From assembly GCF_025994315.1 (NCBI RefSeq), contig NZ_BAQE01000012.1: DNA of 64,000 bases. The stretch is one strand, 5' to 3'. The translations under genes were made by a program, and so were the position numbers. The DNA comes from Swaminathania salitolerans (GTDB lineage Bacteria > Pseudomonadota > Alphaproteobacteria > Acetobacterales > Acetobacteraceae). Position 1 is the stretch's first letter. The number at the start of each line of letters is the position of its first letter. Below, piece after piece: positions 7,028 to 15,829 of this stretch. The notes under the pieces are model-generated. The model was given only the letters and a program-made list of their open reading frames with translations, was not told the origin of the DNA and made no database searches.

Positions 7028-8896
7028 TCAGTGCGTGGCGGCGACGGTCAGCATCGAGGTCAGGCGTTGGGCGAAGCCGGCGGCGTCGGGCAGGGTTTCG
7101 CCGTCCTGGATGCGTGCCACGTCCAGCAGTACACGGGCGAAATCGGCCACGCTTTCACCCTTTTCCACGCGCATCGCGAGATCGCGGATCAGCGGGTGGT
7201 GCGGATTGATCTCCATGATCGGGGCTGCGGGCGGCATGCCCTGACCCGAGCGGCGCATCAGGCGCTGCATCATCTGATCCGGCCCGCCTTCGCTCGTGAT
7301 CACGACGGCGCTGCCAACCAGACGGACCGTGCCGCGCACATCCTTGACGTCATCGCCCAGCGCTTCCTTCAGCGCAGGGATCAGCTTGTCGAGATCGGCA
7401 GCCTCGCCCTCAGGCGTCGGGGCTTCGAATTTCTCCAGATCGCCATGGGCCTGATTGATGGATTTCAGCACCTTGTCCTCGTAGGAGGACAGACGATCGG
7501 GCCAGAAACCGTCCACCTGATCGGACAGCAACAGCACCTCGATGCCGCGGGCACGGAAGCCCTCGAGCTGCGGCGAGGCAGCCAGCGCCTCGGCGTTCTC
7601 GCCCGTCAGATAATAGATGGTGTCCTGACCCGGCTTCATGCGTGACAGATAGCCATCGAGCGTCGTCGGATCGTCCGAGGCGGTCGAGCGGAAACGCGAC
7701 AGGGACGCGAGTTCCTGACGATGCTCGGAATCCTCCCAGATGCCTTCCTTGATGATCGGGCCGAAATTCTCCCAGAACGTGCCGAAGGCGTCCGCATTTT
7801 CCGTGTCTTTGGCGCGGTTCCTGATTTCGGTCATCACGCGCTTGGTCACGGCCTTGCGGATGCGATGCAGCACGGGGGTCGATTGCAGCATCTCGCGCGA
7901 GACGTTCAGCGGCAGGTCTTCCGTATCGACCACGCCCTGAACGAAGCGCAGCCAGGCCGGCAGAAGCTCGGCCTCGTCGGTGATGAACATGCGGCGCACA
8001 TGCAGATGCACCTTGCTCTCGCGCGACTGCTCCATGAAATCGAAGGGGCGTGCACCGGGGATGAACAGCAGCGCCGTGAACTCGGTCGTGCCTTCTGCGC
8101 TCCAGTGCAGGGTCGCATAGGGCTCGTCGAACTGATGGGCGACGTGACGATAGAACTCGGTGTACTGCTCGGGCGTGATGTCGGATTTCGACTTGCGCCA
8201 CAGCGCCGTGCCCTCATTGGCCGATTTGTCTTCCTCACCCTCGCGCAGGGTGATCGGCCAGGAAATGTGGTCGGCCCATTTGCGAATGATGGAGCGCAGA
8301 CGCCAGGCATCGAGAAACTCGTCCGCATCGGCTTTGACATGCAGGATGATGTCCGTGCCGGGCTGCTCGCGTTTGGCCGGGGCAATGGTATAGGCGCCCT
8401 TGCCGTCGGACGACCACTGCCAGGCTTGGTCGGAGCCGGGCTGGCGCGAAATCACATCCACCTTGTCGGCCACCATGAAGGCGGCGTAGAAGCCGACGCC
8501 GAACTGGCCGATCAGGCTGGGGCGGTCTTCGGGCTTTGCGCTGTTCAGCTTCTCGCCGAAGGCGCGCGTACCCGAGCGCGCAATGGTGCCGAGATTGCTG
8601 GCCAGATCCTCACGGCTCATGCCTGCGCCATTATCGCTGATGGTCAGCAGCCGGGCATCCTTGTCCGGCGTGATGCGAATGGCAGCATCCGCGGGCAGGG
8701 CCTTGGCGGCATCGGTCAGGGCCTCGAAACGGCGCTTGTCGGAAGCATCGGCGGCATTGGCCACCAGCTCGCGCAGAAAGATCTCACGTTCGGAATAAAG
8801 GGCATGAACCACGAGGTCGAGCAGACGCCCGACTTCAGCGCTGAATTCGTGCTTTTCGGCGCCCTGGACCTGATCTTTTTCGGTATTTTCGGTCAT
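7028..8896 (-). CDS. htpG: Molecular chaperone HtpG (Hsp90)
   Basis: A 622-residue full-length Hsp90 homologue, an ATP-dependent cytosolic chaperone. The N-terminal GHKL ATPase domain shows 'EIFLRELVANAADASDKRRF' (conserved Glu/Asn), 'ISDNGAGMSREDL' and 'GQFGVGFYAAFMVADKV'. The middle domain has 'LPLNVSREMLQ' with the catalytic-loop arginine, and a C-terminal dimerisation domain follows. The acidic linker of eukaryotic Hsp90 is absent, as in bacterial HtpG. The ATG at 8896 gives the usual N-terminus 'EKHEFSAEVGRLLDLVVHALYSE'. It stands alone on the minus strand, with a repeat block after its stop. Confidence 0.97.
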   Translation of the reverse strand: MTENTEKDQVQGAEKHEFSAEVGRLLDLVVHALYSEREIFLRELVANAADASDKRRFEALTDAAKALPADAAIRITPDKDARLLTISDNGAGMSREDLASNLGTIARSGTRAFGEKLNSAKPEDRPSLIGQFGVGFYAAFMVADKVDVISRQPGSDQAWQWSSDGKGAYTIAPAKREQPGTDIILHVKADADEFLDAWRLRSIIRKWADHISWPITLREGEEDKSANEGTALWRKSKSDITPEQYTEFYRHVAHQFDEPYATLHWSAEGTTEFTALLFIPGARPFDFMEQSRESKVHLHVRRMFITDEAELLPAWLRFVQGVVDTEDLPLNVSREMLQSTPVLHRIRKAVTKRVMTEIRNRAKDTENADAFGTFWENFGPIIKEGIWEDSEHRQELASLSRFRSTASDDPTTLDGYLSRMKPGQDTIYYLTGENAEALAASPQLEGFRARGIEVLLLSDQVDGFWPDRLSSYEDKVLKSINQAHGDLEKFEAPTPEGEAADLDKLIPALKEALGDDVKDVRGTVRLVGSAVVITSEGGPDQMMQRLMRRSGQGMPPAAPIMEINPHHPLIRDLAMRVEKGESVADFARVLLDVARIQDGETLPDAAGFAQRLTSMLTVAATH

Positions 8897-8989
8897 GGAG
8901 ATCCCTCAAGACTGTGTTGGTGTCACAAGGACACTGATTCGCATGGAAAAATGGAAATCCGCCCGGGCTTTTTCAAGAGCGGCAGATGC

Positions 8990-9388
8990 TCAGGCAATGA
9001 GGGAGAATAGCGGCAGAACGCAGTCGCGCGTCAGCGGGGCGAGGGGCAGATATTGCGCCTCTTCGGGCGTCACCCAGAGCGCCTCTTCGATCTCGGCGGC
9101 GATGGCGACGGGGCCGGACCAGCGGAGGACGAACAGATCGGCCCTGACGATATGGCCCGGCTCGTTGGCAGCCGGTGCCTCGATGCGTTCGAGAAAGGTG
9201 CAGGAGGAAGCCTCCGGCTCGATGCCCAGCTCCTCTGCGATTTCGCGCAGGAGCGCGGCTTGCGGGGTCTCGCCCGGCTCGATCTTGCCGCCGGGCTGCA
9301 TGAAAGCCTGCGTGTTGCGCTTGCGTACCAGAAGGAGTCTGCCCGCCTCGTCGTGCAACAGGGCGGCAGCGATGGTGATGACAGACAT
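8990..9388 (-). CDS. Nudix hydrolase
   Basis: A 132-residue Nudix protein hydrolysing some nucleoside diphosphate-X compound. The Nudix box (GX5EX7REUXEEXGU) is intact as 'GKIEPGETPQ...LLREIAEELGI' near residues 36-58, supplying the metal-binding glutamates. Length is normal for a single-domain MutT/ADP-ribose pyrophosphatase-like enzyme; substrate cannot be predicted. ATG 9388 is chosen; an in-frame ATG at 9403 adds five residues and is also possible. It lies 6-21 bp after the HAD phosphatase stop, so both are probably co-transcribed. Confidence 0.9.
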   Translation of the reverse strand: MSVITIAAALLHDEAGRLLLVRKRNTQAFMQPGGKIEPGETPQAALLREIAEELGIEPEASSCTFLERIEAPAANEPGHIVRADLFVLRWSGPVAIAAEIEEALWVTPEEAQYLPLAPLTRDCVLPLFSLIA

Positions 9389-9408
9389 GATCGGAGACGT
9401 CATCCATG

Positions 9409-10086
9409 TCAGGCGGTGTCCCGGCCGAGAAGGGAAAGACGGCCATCGGCCATGCGCCGCGCCTCGAGCGCCTCGTATCCCGGCACGGTCGGATGGGGGA
9501 CATCCACCGCATGGGTATGGGTGGTCGTGATCACCACCACGCTCGCGCCCGCGGCCTCTCCCGCCCGGATCCCGGCAGGGGCATCCTCGAACACGACGCA
9601 GTTCTTCGCCTCGAATCCCAGACGCTGCGCGCCGAGCAGGAAGCAGTCCGGCGCGGGTTTGCCGTTGGGGGCATCCTCGGCCGTGATGAGGAGTCCGGGC
9701 AGGGGCAGACCGGCAGTCCGGATGCGCCTGAGCGCGAGGTCGCGCGAGGCCGAGGTGACGATGGCCCAGCGATCGGCAGGCAGGCTGTTCAGAAAGGCGA
9801 TGGCACCGGGAATGGGGTCGATACCCTGCGTGTCCTCCATTTCCCGGCTGGTGACCCAGCGTGCTTCCTCGACCGGGTCGACTCCCGGGAGATTCTGGCG
9901 ACGGATGGTCTCGATGGTCTGTACGCCGTGGATCGTGGCGAGAAATTTCCCGACGTCGAGACCGTGTTTCTGCGCCCACAGGGTCCAGACGCGCTCGGCC
10001 GCGATGATGGAGGTGAGGATCGTGCCATCCATGTCGAACAGGAAGGCATCGAAGGCTTTACCGGGAAACAGATCGTGCTCGGTCAA
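9409..10086 (-). CDS. HAD-IA family sugar-phosphate phosphatase/mutase-like
   Basis: A 225-residue HAD hydrolase. Motif I is 'FLFDMDGTIL' (nucleophile Asp18), the helical cap follows, motif II is 'AIVTSASRDLA', the motif III lysine is in 'NGKPAPDCF', and the motif IV acidic pair is in 'VVFEDAPAGI'. It is most like beta-phosphoglucomutase or 2-deoxyglucose-6-phosphate/glycerol-phosphate phosphatases; exact substrate unknown. The apparent start is TTG at 10086 with GGAG about 10 bp upstream; there is no in-frame ATG before motif I. Probably co-transcribed with the Nudix gene. Confidence 0.87.
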   Translation of the reverse strand: MTEHDLFPGKAFDAFLFDMDGTILTSIIAAERVWTLWAQKHGLDVGKFLATIHGVQTIETIRRQNLPGVDPVEEARWVTSREMEDTQGIDPIPGAIAFLNSLPADRWAIVTSASRDLALRRIRTAGLPLPGLLITAEDAPNGKPAPDCFLLGAQRLGFEAKNCVVFEDAPAGIRAGEAAGASVVVITTTHTHAVDVPHPTVPGYEALEARRMADGRLSLLGRDTA

Positions 10087-10168
10087 GGGAGGTCTCCGTC
10101 AGCTATGCGGGTCGTGCGCGGGGCGAAACCCTGCATGACCTGTGCGACACAGGCAAGCTCGGGCCGGA

Positions 10169-11284
10169 TCAACCCGGCGTGTCGACTGCCCTGCGTCCAA
10201 GGGCGGGGTCGTCGGTGAAGAAGCCGTCGAGGCCCATATCGAGATAGCGTTTCACCTCGGCGATCATGCCGGCAGGGTTCCGGGCGTTGAGTGCCCCGCC
10301 GTCGCGCAGCTCTTTCGGCAGGCAATAGTTTTCGGGGCGCGCCGTGTAGGAATGAACCAGAAGCCCGGCCTCATGCGCATCGGTGATCAGCGTCGTGGGC
10401 GTGCCCCATGAGCCATCGGGCTTGCGCGGGATGAGATCGGTATTGGATGGGCCGATCACATCGGCAAAGCGTCGTATGTCGCGCAGTCCTGCGGGTTTCA
10501 TGAAGTCGCCGAAACGTCTGGCGTCGCGTTTGCCCAGAAGGTCGGGCGGGGTCTGGTCGGGCTCGCCCATCAGGAACATGATCCGTGCCTGCGGGTTGAT
10601 CGCGCGGGTCTTTTCGCCGATCGCCTTCAGATTGGCCGTCTCGAAGGACTGGAGTTCCAGCGGGGCCTGACGGGTGTAGTCATGTGCCGCGATGGTGCGC
10701 AGGAAGGCGGCTTCCGGGTCCAGGCCGAGGCTGTGGAAATGGGTGGAATTCTTGATTTCGGGGATGAGCCCGAACACCTTGCCCCGGGCAGCGGATTCAC
10801 CGGCCACGAAATCGATCACCTCCTCGAAGGTCGGTACGTCGAAATGGCCGTCATAACGCGTGTTGTGAGGGCGAAGCTGCGGCAGGCGTTCCCTTGCCCT
10901 CAGGGTCTTGAGTTCGGCCAGGGTAAAGTCGGTGGTGAACCATCCCGTCTCCTTGCGACCGTCGATGGTCAGGCTGCGCTTGCGCGCGGCAAATTCCGGG
11001 CGGGAGGCGATGTCGGTCGTGTCGGCGATGTTGCTTTCGTGACGCACGATCAGCACGCCGTCTTTCGTCATCACCAGATCGGGCTCGATGTAATCGGCGC
11101 CGTCCTCCATCGCCTTGGCATAGGAGGCAAGCGTGTGCTCGGGCCTCAGGGCCGATGCGCCGCGATGGGCGAAAACGAGCGGTCGGGGTGCGAGGGACGG
11201 CGCCGCCCTGACGGCTGCGCCCGGGATCATCGATGCGCAGAATCCGGCAAGACCGAAAGAGAAGGTATGACGGCGTGTCAGCAT
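10169..11284 (-). CDS. glpQ: Glycerophosphodiester phosphodiesterase (GlpQ-type, exported)
   Basis: A 371-residue GDPD-family enzyme that releases sn-glycerol-3-phosphate and an alcohol from phospholipid head-group diesters. The N-terminus 'MLTRRHTFSFGLAGFCASM' carries an arginine pair and hydrophobic core ending near 'AVRAAP', so it is exported, possibly by Tat. Catalytic motifs are visible: 'FAHRGASALRPEHT' (HRG plus glutamate), 'DYIEPDLVMTKDG', 'LIVRHE', 'LIPEIKN', and C-terminal 'DGFFTDDPALG'. Length fits periplasmic GlpQ rather than cytosolic UgpQ. The ATG at 11284 gives the signal peptide; the frame upstream is noise. Confidence 0.92.
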   Translation of the reverse strand: MLTRRHTFSFGLAGFCASMIPGAAVRAAPSLAPRPLVFAHRGASALRPEHTLASYAKAMEDGADYIEPDLVMTKDGVLIVRHESNIADTTDIASRPEFAARKRSLTIDGRKETGWFTTDFTLAELKTLRARERLPQLRPHNTRYDGHFDVPTFEEVIDFVAGESAARGKVFGLIPEIKNSTHFHSLGLDPEAAFLRTIAAHDYTRQAPLELQSFETANLKAIGEKTRAINPQARIMFLMGEPDQTPPDLLGKRDARRFGDFMKPAGLRDIRRFADVIGPSNTDLIPRKPDGSWGTPTTLITDAHEAGLLVHSYTARPENYCLPKELRDGGALNARNPAGMIAEVKRYLDMGLDGFFTDDPALGRRAVDTPG

Positions 11285-11384
11285 GACGGCAGGTCCTTGG
11301 TCGTTGCGATGATCGTTCCGGTGTGTCCCTCCCCCGGGGAGGGAGGGTGTCTTCGCTGGCTGTCGGTCTTCCAACCGGTGCGGG

Positions 11385-13790
11385 TTACCAGTGTGCGCTC
11401 AATGTCAGGAAGAACATGCGCGGCGCGATCGGAAAAGCGGTGAATTGCCCGGCGGTCTGCGTGGTGCTGACCGTGGACCAGCCGCGCGTGTTCGTCAGGT
11501 TGGTGATGTTGCCCTGGACCCGCAAGGCAGGAATATGCGGAATTCCATGGATGGTGTAGCCCGCATTCATGCTGAATTGCGCCGTCGGCGACGCCCACAG
11601 GTCGTTGGTATAGGTCGTATAGCGCTTGCCCATGATATCGCCGATGAACTGGCCGTAGAAATTGCCCCAATTGGTGGTCGCGACGAATTTTTCCGTCCAG
11701 TCCGGCTGACCGGCCACGTTGCGTCCGGCAATGCGGATGGTGGCGTTGCCCGAGGCGTAATTGTCGTTATAGACGGATTTGTTGTAGCTCAGCCCGTTAT
11801 AAAGAGAAAAATGCGGCCCGAACTGCGCGGTAAAAGAGAAATCCATACCGTCGGTGGAAACGGAGCCGACATTGGCGAGCGTCGTTGCTGACCCGATGAT
11901 CGAGGAGAGGGTCTGGGTGGTCGCGATGGCAACGAGCCGGTTCGAGAAATGCACGTGATAATATTCGGCCTGGGCCGAGATATCGGTCAGCGGGCCGAGA
12001 TGCACGCGATGATGGGTGCGCAATCCCGTCTCGTAGGTCCATGAGGTCTCGACTTTTCCGTGCTCCTTGAAGTCCTCGAATGCGGCTTGGCTGGTGGCGC
12101 CCCAGGGAGTGGCATTGCCGTATCCCGTGCTCTGATAGGCGCGCATGTTTTCCTGGATATTCGCGAACCACTGTTCGTGCGGCGTAATGTTCCACAAGGC
12201 GCCGAACGAGGGAAGGAAAGGCTTGACCGCTGCGATCGTGCCGCCCGGAACGGTGACGGCCGTTTTCGGCGAGAGCGAACCCGGCTTTCCGGCCACGGGC
12301 AGGGTGCCATTGGTATAGACCAGCTCGGATTTGAAACCCGCCGAGAGGGTGAAGTTTTTCGAGACCTTCCAGCTGTCCTGCAAATGCGTGACGAATGTAT
12401 TGGTATAGAAATAATTGGTGTATTGCTTGATCAGCGCATCCTGCTGACGCTCATAGGGCGTGGTCGGGTTGTTGGCGTCGAGCGGATACCAGCGCCGCGC
12501 CTGGGTGTTGTTGTTGCGCTCGTACCAGCCCCCGACCTCTATGTCGTGATGGCCGAGATGATAGCGCAGGGTCGAGAGAAGACCGCCGCGATTGTCCCAG
12601 TACTCGGTCGTGCGCGTCGCATAACCCGAACCGCCGAACACGGTATTGAGCTGGTCTGCGCTCTGATCGGGAAAATAGGCGCTGAATAAGGTCGGCAGGC
12701 CTGCCGCCGTGATCGGCCCTGCGACGACACCCTCGCCGAGATCGTGGTGGTAATAGAACTTGTTGTCCCAGTGCAGATTGGCGCTGAAATCATGCTGCCA
12801 GCTCAGATAGGTGAGAAAATCACGACGCTGCGCGGCTGAATAATAATTGCGGTAGTTCAGACCCGCAGCACGGTAGGCCGGGGAATTGATATAGGATTTC
12901 GCATAGGTGAAATCGGGAAAGGTAAAGGGGCGCACATAGGTGCCGTAGCCATTCGGCAGAACGATTCCATCCTCGTTCGGCTCGACCTTGTCGGACCAGT
13001 CGAAGAAATAGGTGATCTTGTCCTTGCTGTCCTTGTGTACGAATTTGGCATTGACCTGATTGCCACCCTGATGACCTGCGAAATCCCAGGCGCGGGCATC
13101 CTGACGGGCCCAGGAAATATAGGCCGAATTGCCGTTGCCGAAATTGCCGGTATCGAAGCGGGCAAAAGTGCGGAAGGTCGAGAAACTGCCGAAGGTCTGG
13201 TCGAGCTGACCGCCCATCTTCTGCTTGGGATCGAGCGAGGAGAACAGCAGTGTGCCGCCCAGATTCGAGGTCGAGGCCGTGCCGAGCGCGCCCGATCCGG
13301 TCGCGACGGTGGCGTTGCCCACGTTTTCGCTGATCACGGCGCGCTGAGGCGAAAGGCCGTTGTAATTGCCATAAGCCTGATCGCCCAGAGGAATGCCATC
13401 GAGCGTATAGCCGAGCTGGTTCTGGTTGAAGCCATGAATGAAGAGCGACGAGTTCTGCTCGTTATTGCCCCAGGGATCGGCGTTGTTGAACACGACGCCC
13501 GGCAGGATCTGCAAGGCCTTGAGCGGATTGACGCCGGGAAGGATGCGCTGAAGCTGCGTATGGCCCACGCTCTGTTCCGAGCGGCTGCGGCGTGCGGTAG
13601 CGATGATCTGTTCGGCAGGCGCTCTGGAAATAATCGACCTGGTTTTTCCTGTCTTCACCGGGTGAAGCTTGTGAGGGTCGATCTGTACGGGGTCTTTCCC
13701 GTTTTGTGTATTTGCAAATGCCTGAGAGAGCGCCAGAGGCGAGCAGAATAGAGAAAGAACCAGACCGAGGCGCTGCTTGCGAAGCTTCAT
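11385..13790 (-). CDS. TonB-dependent outer-membrane receptor
   Basis: A complete 801-residue receptor. A Sec signal peptide (about residues 1-26, ending 'LSQAFA') precedes the plug domain: 'LQRILPGVNPLKALQILPGV', 'NNEQNSSLFIHGFNQNQLGYTLDGIPLGD' and 'GSGALGTASTSNLGG'. A 22-strand-type barrel ends 'MFFLTLSAHW' with the usual terminal aromatic residue. The plug is of the type found in non-siderophore receptors that carry carbohydrates or other nutrients; the ligand is unknown. It is followed by the glpQ-like gene on the same strand about 100 bp away; a G+C-rich palindrome at 11326-11344 lies between them. Confidence 0.93.
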   Translation of the reverse strand: MKLRKQRLGLVLSLFCSPLALSQAFANTQNGKDPVQIDPHKLHPVKTGKTRSIISRAPAEQIIATARRSRSEQSVGHTQLQRILPGVNPLKALQILPGVVFNNADPWGNNEQNSSLFIHGFNQNQLGYTLDGIPLGDQAYGNYNGLSPQRAVISENVGNATVATGSGALGTASTSNLGGTLLFSSLDPKQKMGGQLDQTFGSFSTFRTFARFDTGNFGNGNSAYISWARQDARAWDFAGHQGGNQVNAKFVHKDSKDKITYFFDWSDKVEPNEDGIVLPNGYGTYVRPFTFPDFTYAKSYINSPAYRAAGLNYRNYYSAAQRRDFLTYLSWQHDFSANLHWDNKFYYHHDLGEGVVAGPITAAGLPTLFSAYFPDQSADQLNTVFGGSGYATRTTEYWDNRGGLLSTLRYHLGHHDIEVGGWYERNNNTQARRWYPLDANNPTTPYERQQDALIKQYTNYFYTNTFVTHLQDSWKVSKNFTLSAGFKSELVYTNGTLPVAGKPGSLSPKTAVTVPGGTIAAVKPFLPSFGALWNITPHEQWFANIQENMRAYQSTGYGNATPWGATSQAAFEDFKEHGKVETSWTYETGLRTHHRVHLGPLTDISAQAEYYHVHFSNRLVAIATTQTLSSIIGSATTLANVGSVSTDGMDFSFTAQFGPHFSLYNGLSYNKSVYNDNYASGNATIRIAGRNVAGQPDWTEKFVATTNWGNFYGQFIGDIMGKRYTTYTNDLWASPTAQFSMNAGYTIHGIPHIPALRVQGNITNLTNTRGWSTVSTTQTAGQFTAFPIAPRMFFLTLSAHW

Positions 13791-13896
13791 CTTTGATTGT
13801 TCCGCGAGGAGAGGGAGACTTGCGGCGCACCCTATGCGGAGAGTTCCTGGCGGTGTGTGAAGCTTAGGTGATTACGAAGTGACAGAATGATGAACG

Positions 13897-13927
13897 AAAA
13901 AAAGGCCGCTCGAACCGGACGGCCTTT
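13897..13927 (-). terminator. Intrinsic terminator of ompW
   Basis: On the minus strand an 8-bp stem AAAGGCCG/CGGCCTTT with an 11-nt loop is followed by seven T residues. It lies 40 bp beyond the ompW stop and before the TonB receptor start. Confidence 0.88.
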
Positions 13928-13966
13928 CCTGATATGGTCGGAGCCACGGATATGGCCCCGGTGAAA

Positions 13967-14782
13967 TCAGAAGCGGTACTCGATACCTGCTGCGACCGTC
14001 GTCGGGTCGAGCGAGTCATGAGCCTTGATGAAGGCGCCCGACCCACGGTCGTTGGCCCATGCATGCATACGCATGAACATCTGCTTGGCATCCATGTTGA
14101 AGAACCAGTTGCCCACGAGCTGATAGTCGAAACCGACATTGACCGAGGGGCCGCCCGTGACGCCGACATTGAGCTTCTGCACCAGACCGCCCGCAGGGGA
14201 GACGTTGTGGAACCAGGCCAGGGTGGCGCCGACGCCGACATACGGATTGAAGCGCTTGTGCGGGCGGAAATGCCAGGCGAAGGTCAGGGTCGGGGGCAGG
14301 ACCCAGGCGCTGCCGACATCGATCTTGCCGAAAGGCGTGCCTTCTGCGGCCACTTCGTGACGGGTGCTGGCCGCGATGAGATCGACCGAGACATTATCGG
14401 TCAGGAAGTATTCGAACGTCAGCTCGGGCATGACCTGATTGGTCGCCTTGACGCGGCCGGGAATGGCGGCCCCGTTCAGCCAGACCTTGCTGTCACGATC
14501 CTGCGGGATCACGCCGAGGGCGGAAAGACGGACGATAAAATCCCCTTTACCCAGGCCGATCTTGGTGCTGGAACAGGTCTTGAACAGGCCGCATTCGTCG
14601 TCCGAGCTCCGATGGGGGGCGGCGACAGCCTGAGCCTGGGGGGCGAGAACCATGTTCGTGGAGACAGGCGCGTTCACGACAGGTGCCGACTGGGCGGTCT
14701 GGGCCGTGGCGGCCGGAATCGCGACGGCAGCCGCCACGATGCCGGACAGGAGCGCACTGGAGAGTTTGTAGGTGGTCTTCAT
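13967..14782 (-). CDS. ompW: OmpW family outer-membrane protein
   Basis: A 271-residue small beta-barrel. The signal peptide is about 30 residues ('LLSGIVAAAVAIPAATAQ'). Family marks: 'GKGDFIVRLSALGVIPQD' at the start of the mature barrel, 'MPELTFEYFLTDNVSVDLIAA', 'LPPTLTFAWHFRP..FNPYVGVGATLAWF', and the C-terminal 'VAAGIEYRF' with terminal Phe. OmpW proteins form narrow hydrophobic channels and in enterobacteria respond to oxygen limitation through FNR. Here an FNR box lies 59 bp upstream, shared with a divergent FNR gene. The start is the ATG at 14782; one three codons upstream (14791) is possible. An extra low-complexity Ala/Gln/Pro stretch follows the signal peptide. Confidence 0.92.
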   Translation of the reverse strand: MKTTYKLSSALLSGIVAAAVAIPAATAQTAQSAPVVNAPVSTNMVLAPQAQAVAAPHRSSDDECGLFKTCSSTKIGLGKGDFIVRLSALGVIPQDRDSKVWLNGAAIPGRVKATNQVMPELTFEYFLTDNVSVDLIAASTRHEVAAEGTPFGKIDVGSAWVLPPTLTFAWHFRPHKRFNPYVGVGATLAWFHNVSPAGGLVQKLNVGVTGGPSVNVGFDYQLVGNWFFNMDAKQMFMRMHAWANDRGSGAFIKAHDSLDPTTVAAGIEYRF

Positions 14783-14840
14783 CGACGTCATCCGTGATTA
14801 AACAGTGACGTTTTCAGACCACGCGCTATCATGGCGTGCC

Positions 14841-14854
14841 TTGATCCATATCAA
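14841..14854. promoter_or_regulatory. FNR binding site between ompW and the fnr homologue
   Basis: TTGATCCATATCAA is a perfect match to the FNR consensus TTGAT-N4-ATCAA. It sits 59 bp upstream of ompW and 103 bp upstream of the fnr-like start, so it can control either or both. The regulator next door carries the recognition residues for this motif. Confidence 0.85.
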
Positions 14855-14956
14855 GACCATTGCAACGATGCGACCGGGCGTGGAGAATTGGCAACAGTAT
14901 ATGACGCTTTATTAATCAATCGAAAATGCGTCGAAGAAAACAAGGATCGCCGTCTT

Positions 14957-15703
14957 ATGCATGTCCAAGTTCCTGACAGCGTCAGTACGCTGGGACCCTG
15001 TGGCGGCTGCGCGCATTGTCTGACATGCGAGGCGCGATCGCGCAGTATCTGCTCGGTCATCAGCCCGGAGCATTCCGCGCGTCTGGCCCGGTATTCCCAT
15101 CGTCTCTCCGTGCCGCAGGGCCGGTCGTTCATCGAAGAGGGGCAGCCGGCAGAGGATTTCTTCATCGTGACCTCCGGTCATGCGAAGCTGTTTTCCCTGA
15201 TGCCTGATGGCCGTCGGCAAATCACCGGCTTTGCCAATACGGGGCAGTTTCTCGGTCTTGCCAGCGGAAAGACCTATGCGTTCAGCGCCGAGGCCCTGGA
15301 TGCTCTGACGCTGTGCAGGTTCTCCCGGTCCGGACTTTCGACCTTGCGGCGCGATTTTCCCGCACTCGAGAACCGTCTCATGGAGGAGGCTTCGCGCGAG
15401 CTGGTCCAGGCGCAGAGCCGGATGCTCCTGCTTGGCCGCAAGACGGCCCGGGAGCGTCTGGCCAGTTTTCTCGTGGAGCAGCATCATCTCCAGTCCGGGC
15501 TCGACCATCGTCCTCCGTCCGACCGGACCCTGACCCTGCCCATGAGCCGGACCGATATCGCCGATTATCTCGGTCTGACGATCGAGACCGTGAGCCGGAC
15601 GCTGAATGCCCTGCAGCGGGAACATCTGATCGTCATCCGGTTCGTTACCCTGATCACCCTGCTCGATCTTGCCGCTCTGGAAGCGATGGCGCGCGGCGAC
15701 TGA
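14957..15703 (+). CDS. fnr: FNR-type oxygen-responsive transcription regulator
   Basis: A 248-residue Crp/Fnr regulator. All four iron-sulfur ligands match E. coli FNR spacing: Cys15-x2-Cys18-x5-Cys24 near the N-terminus and Cys120 in 'AEALDALTLC', so it probably holds an oxygen-labile [4Fe-4S] cluster. Cys21 and Cys32 are extra. A cyclic-nucleotide-type beta-roll, dimer helix ('FPALENRLMEEASRELVQAQ') and helix-turn-helix 'SRTDIADYLGLTIETVSRTL' follow; the E..SR recognition triad is the one that reads TTGAT. The ATG at 14957 is chosen because the upstream ATG at 14831 would put the FNR box inside the gene. Autoregulation is likely. Confidence 0.93.
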   Translation: MHVQVPDSVSTLGPCGGCAHCLTCEARSRSICSVISPEHSARLARYSHRLSVPQGRSFIEEGQPAEDFFIVTSGHAKLFSLMPDGRRQITGFANTGQFLGLASGKTYAFSAEALDALTLCRFSRSGLSTLRRDFPALENRLMEEASRELVQAQSRMLLLGRKTARERLASFLVEQHHLQSGLDHRPPSDRTLTLPMSRTDIADYLGLTIETVSRTLNALQREHLIVIRFVTLITLLDLAALEAMARGD

Positions 15704-15829
15704 TGCGCGGATCCTTCGCGCATGGTCCATTCGCTCGGGGCAATTGATGCCTTGACGGGAGGAGGGGGACGCGGGAGAGAGGTCACTCTTCCTTTTTCCA
15801 TGGCTTTCACCCCTCAGGAGCTTCATATC

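Noticed and set aside
7721..9010. Long open frame opposite htpG
   Set aside because: Antisense shadow of a certain gene; no protein-like features.
14831..14956. Longer fnr start at 14831
   Set aside because: Would place the FNR box inside the coding sequence and adds no homologous residues.
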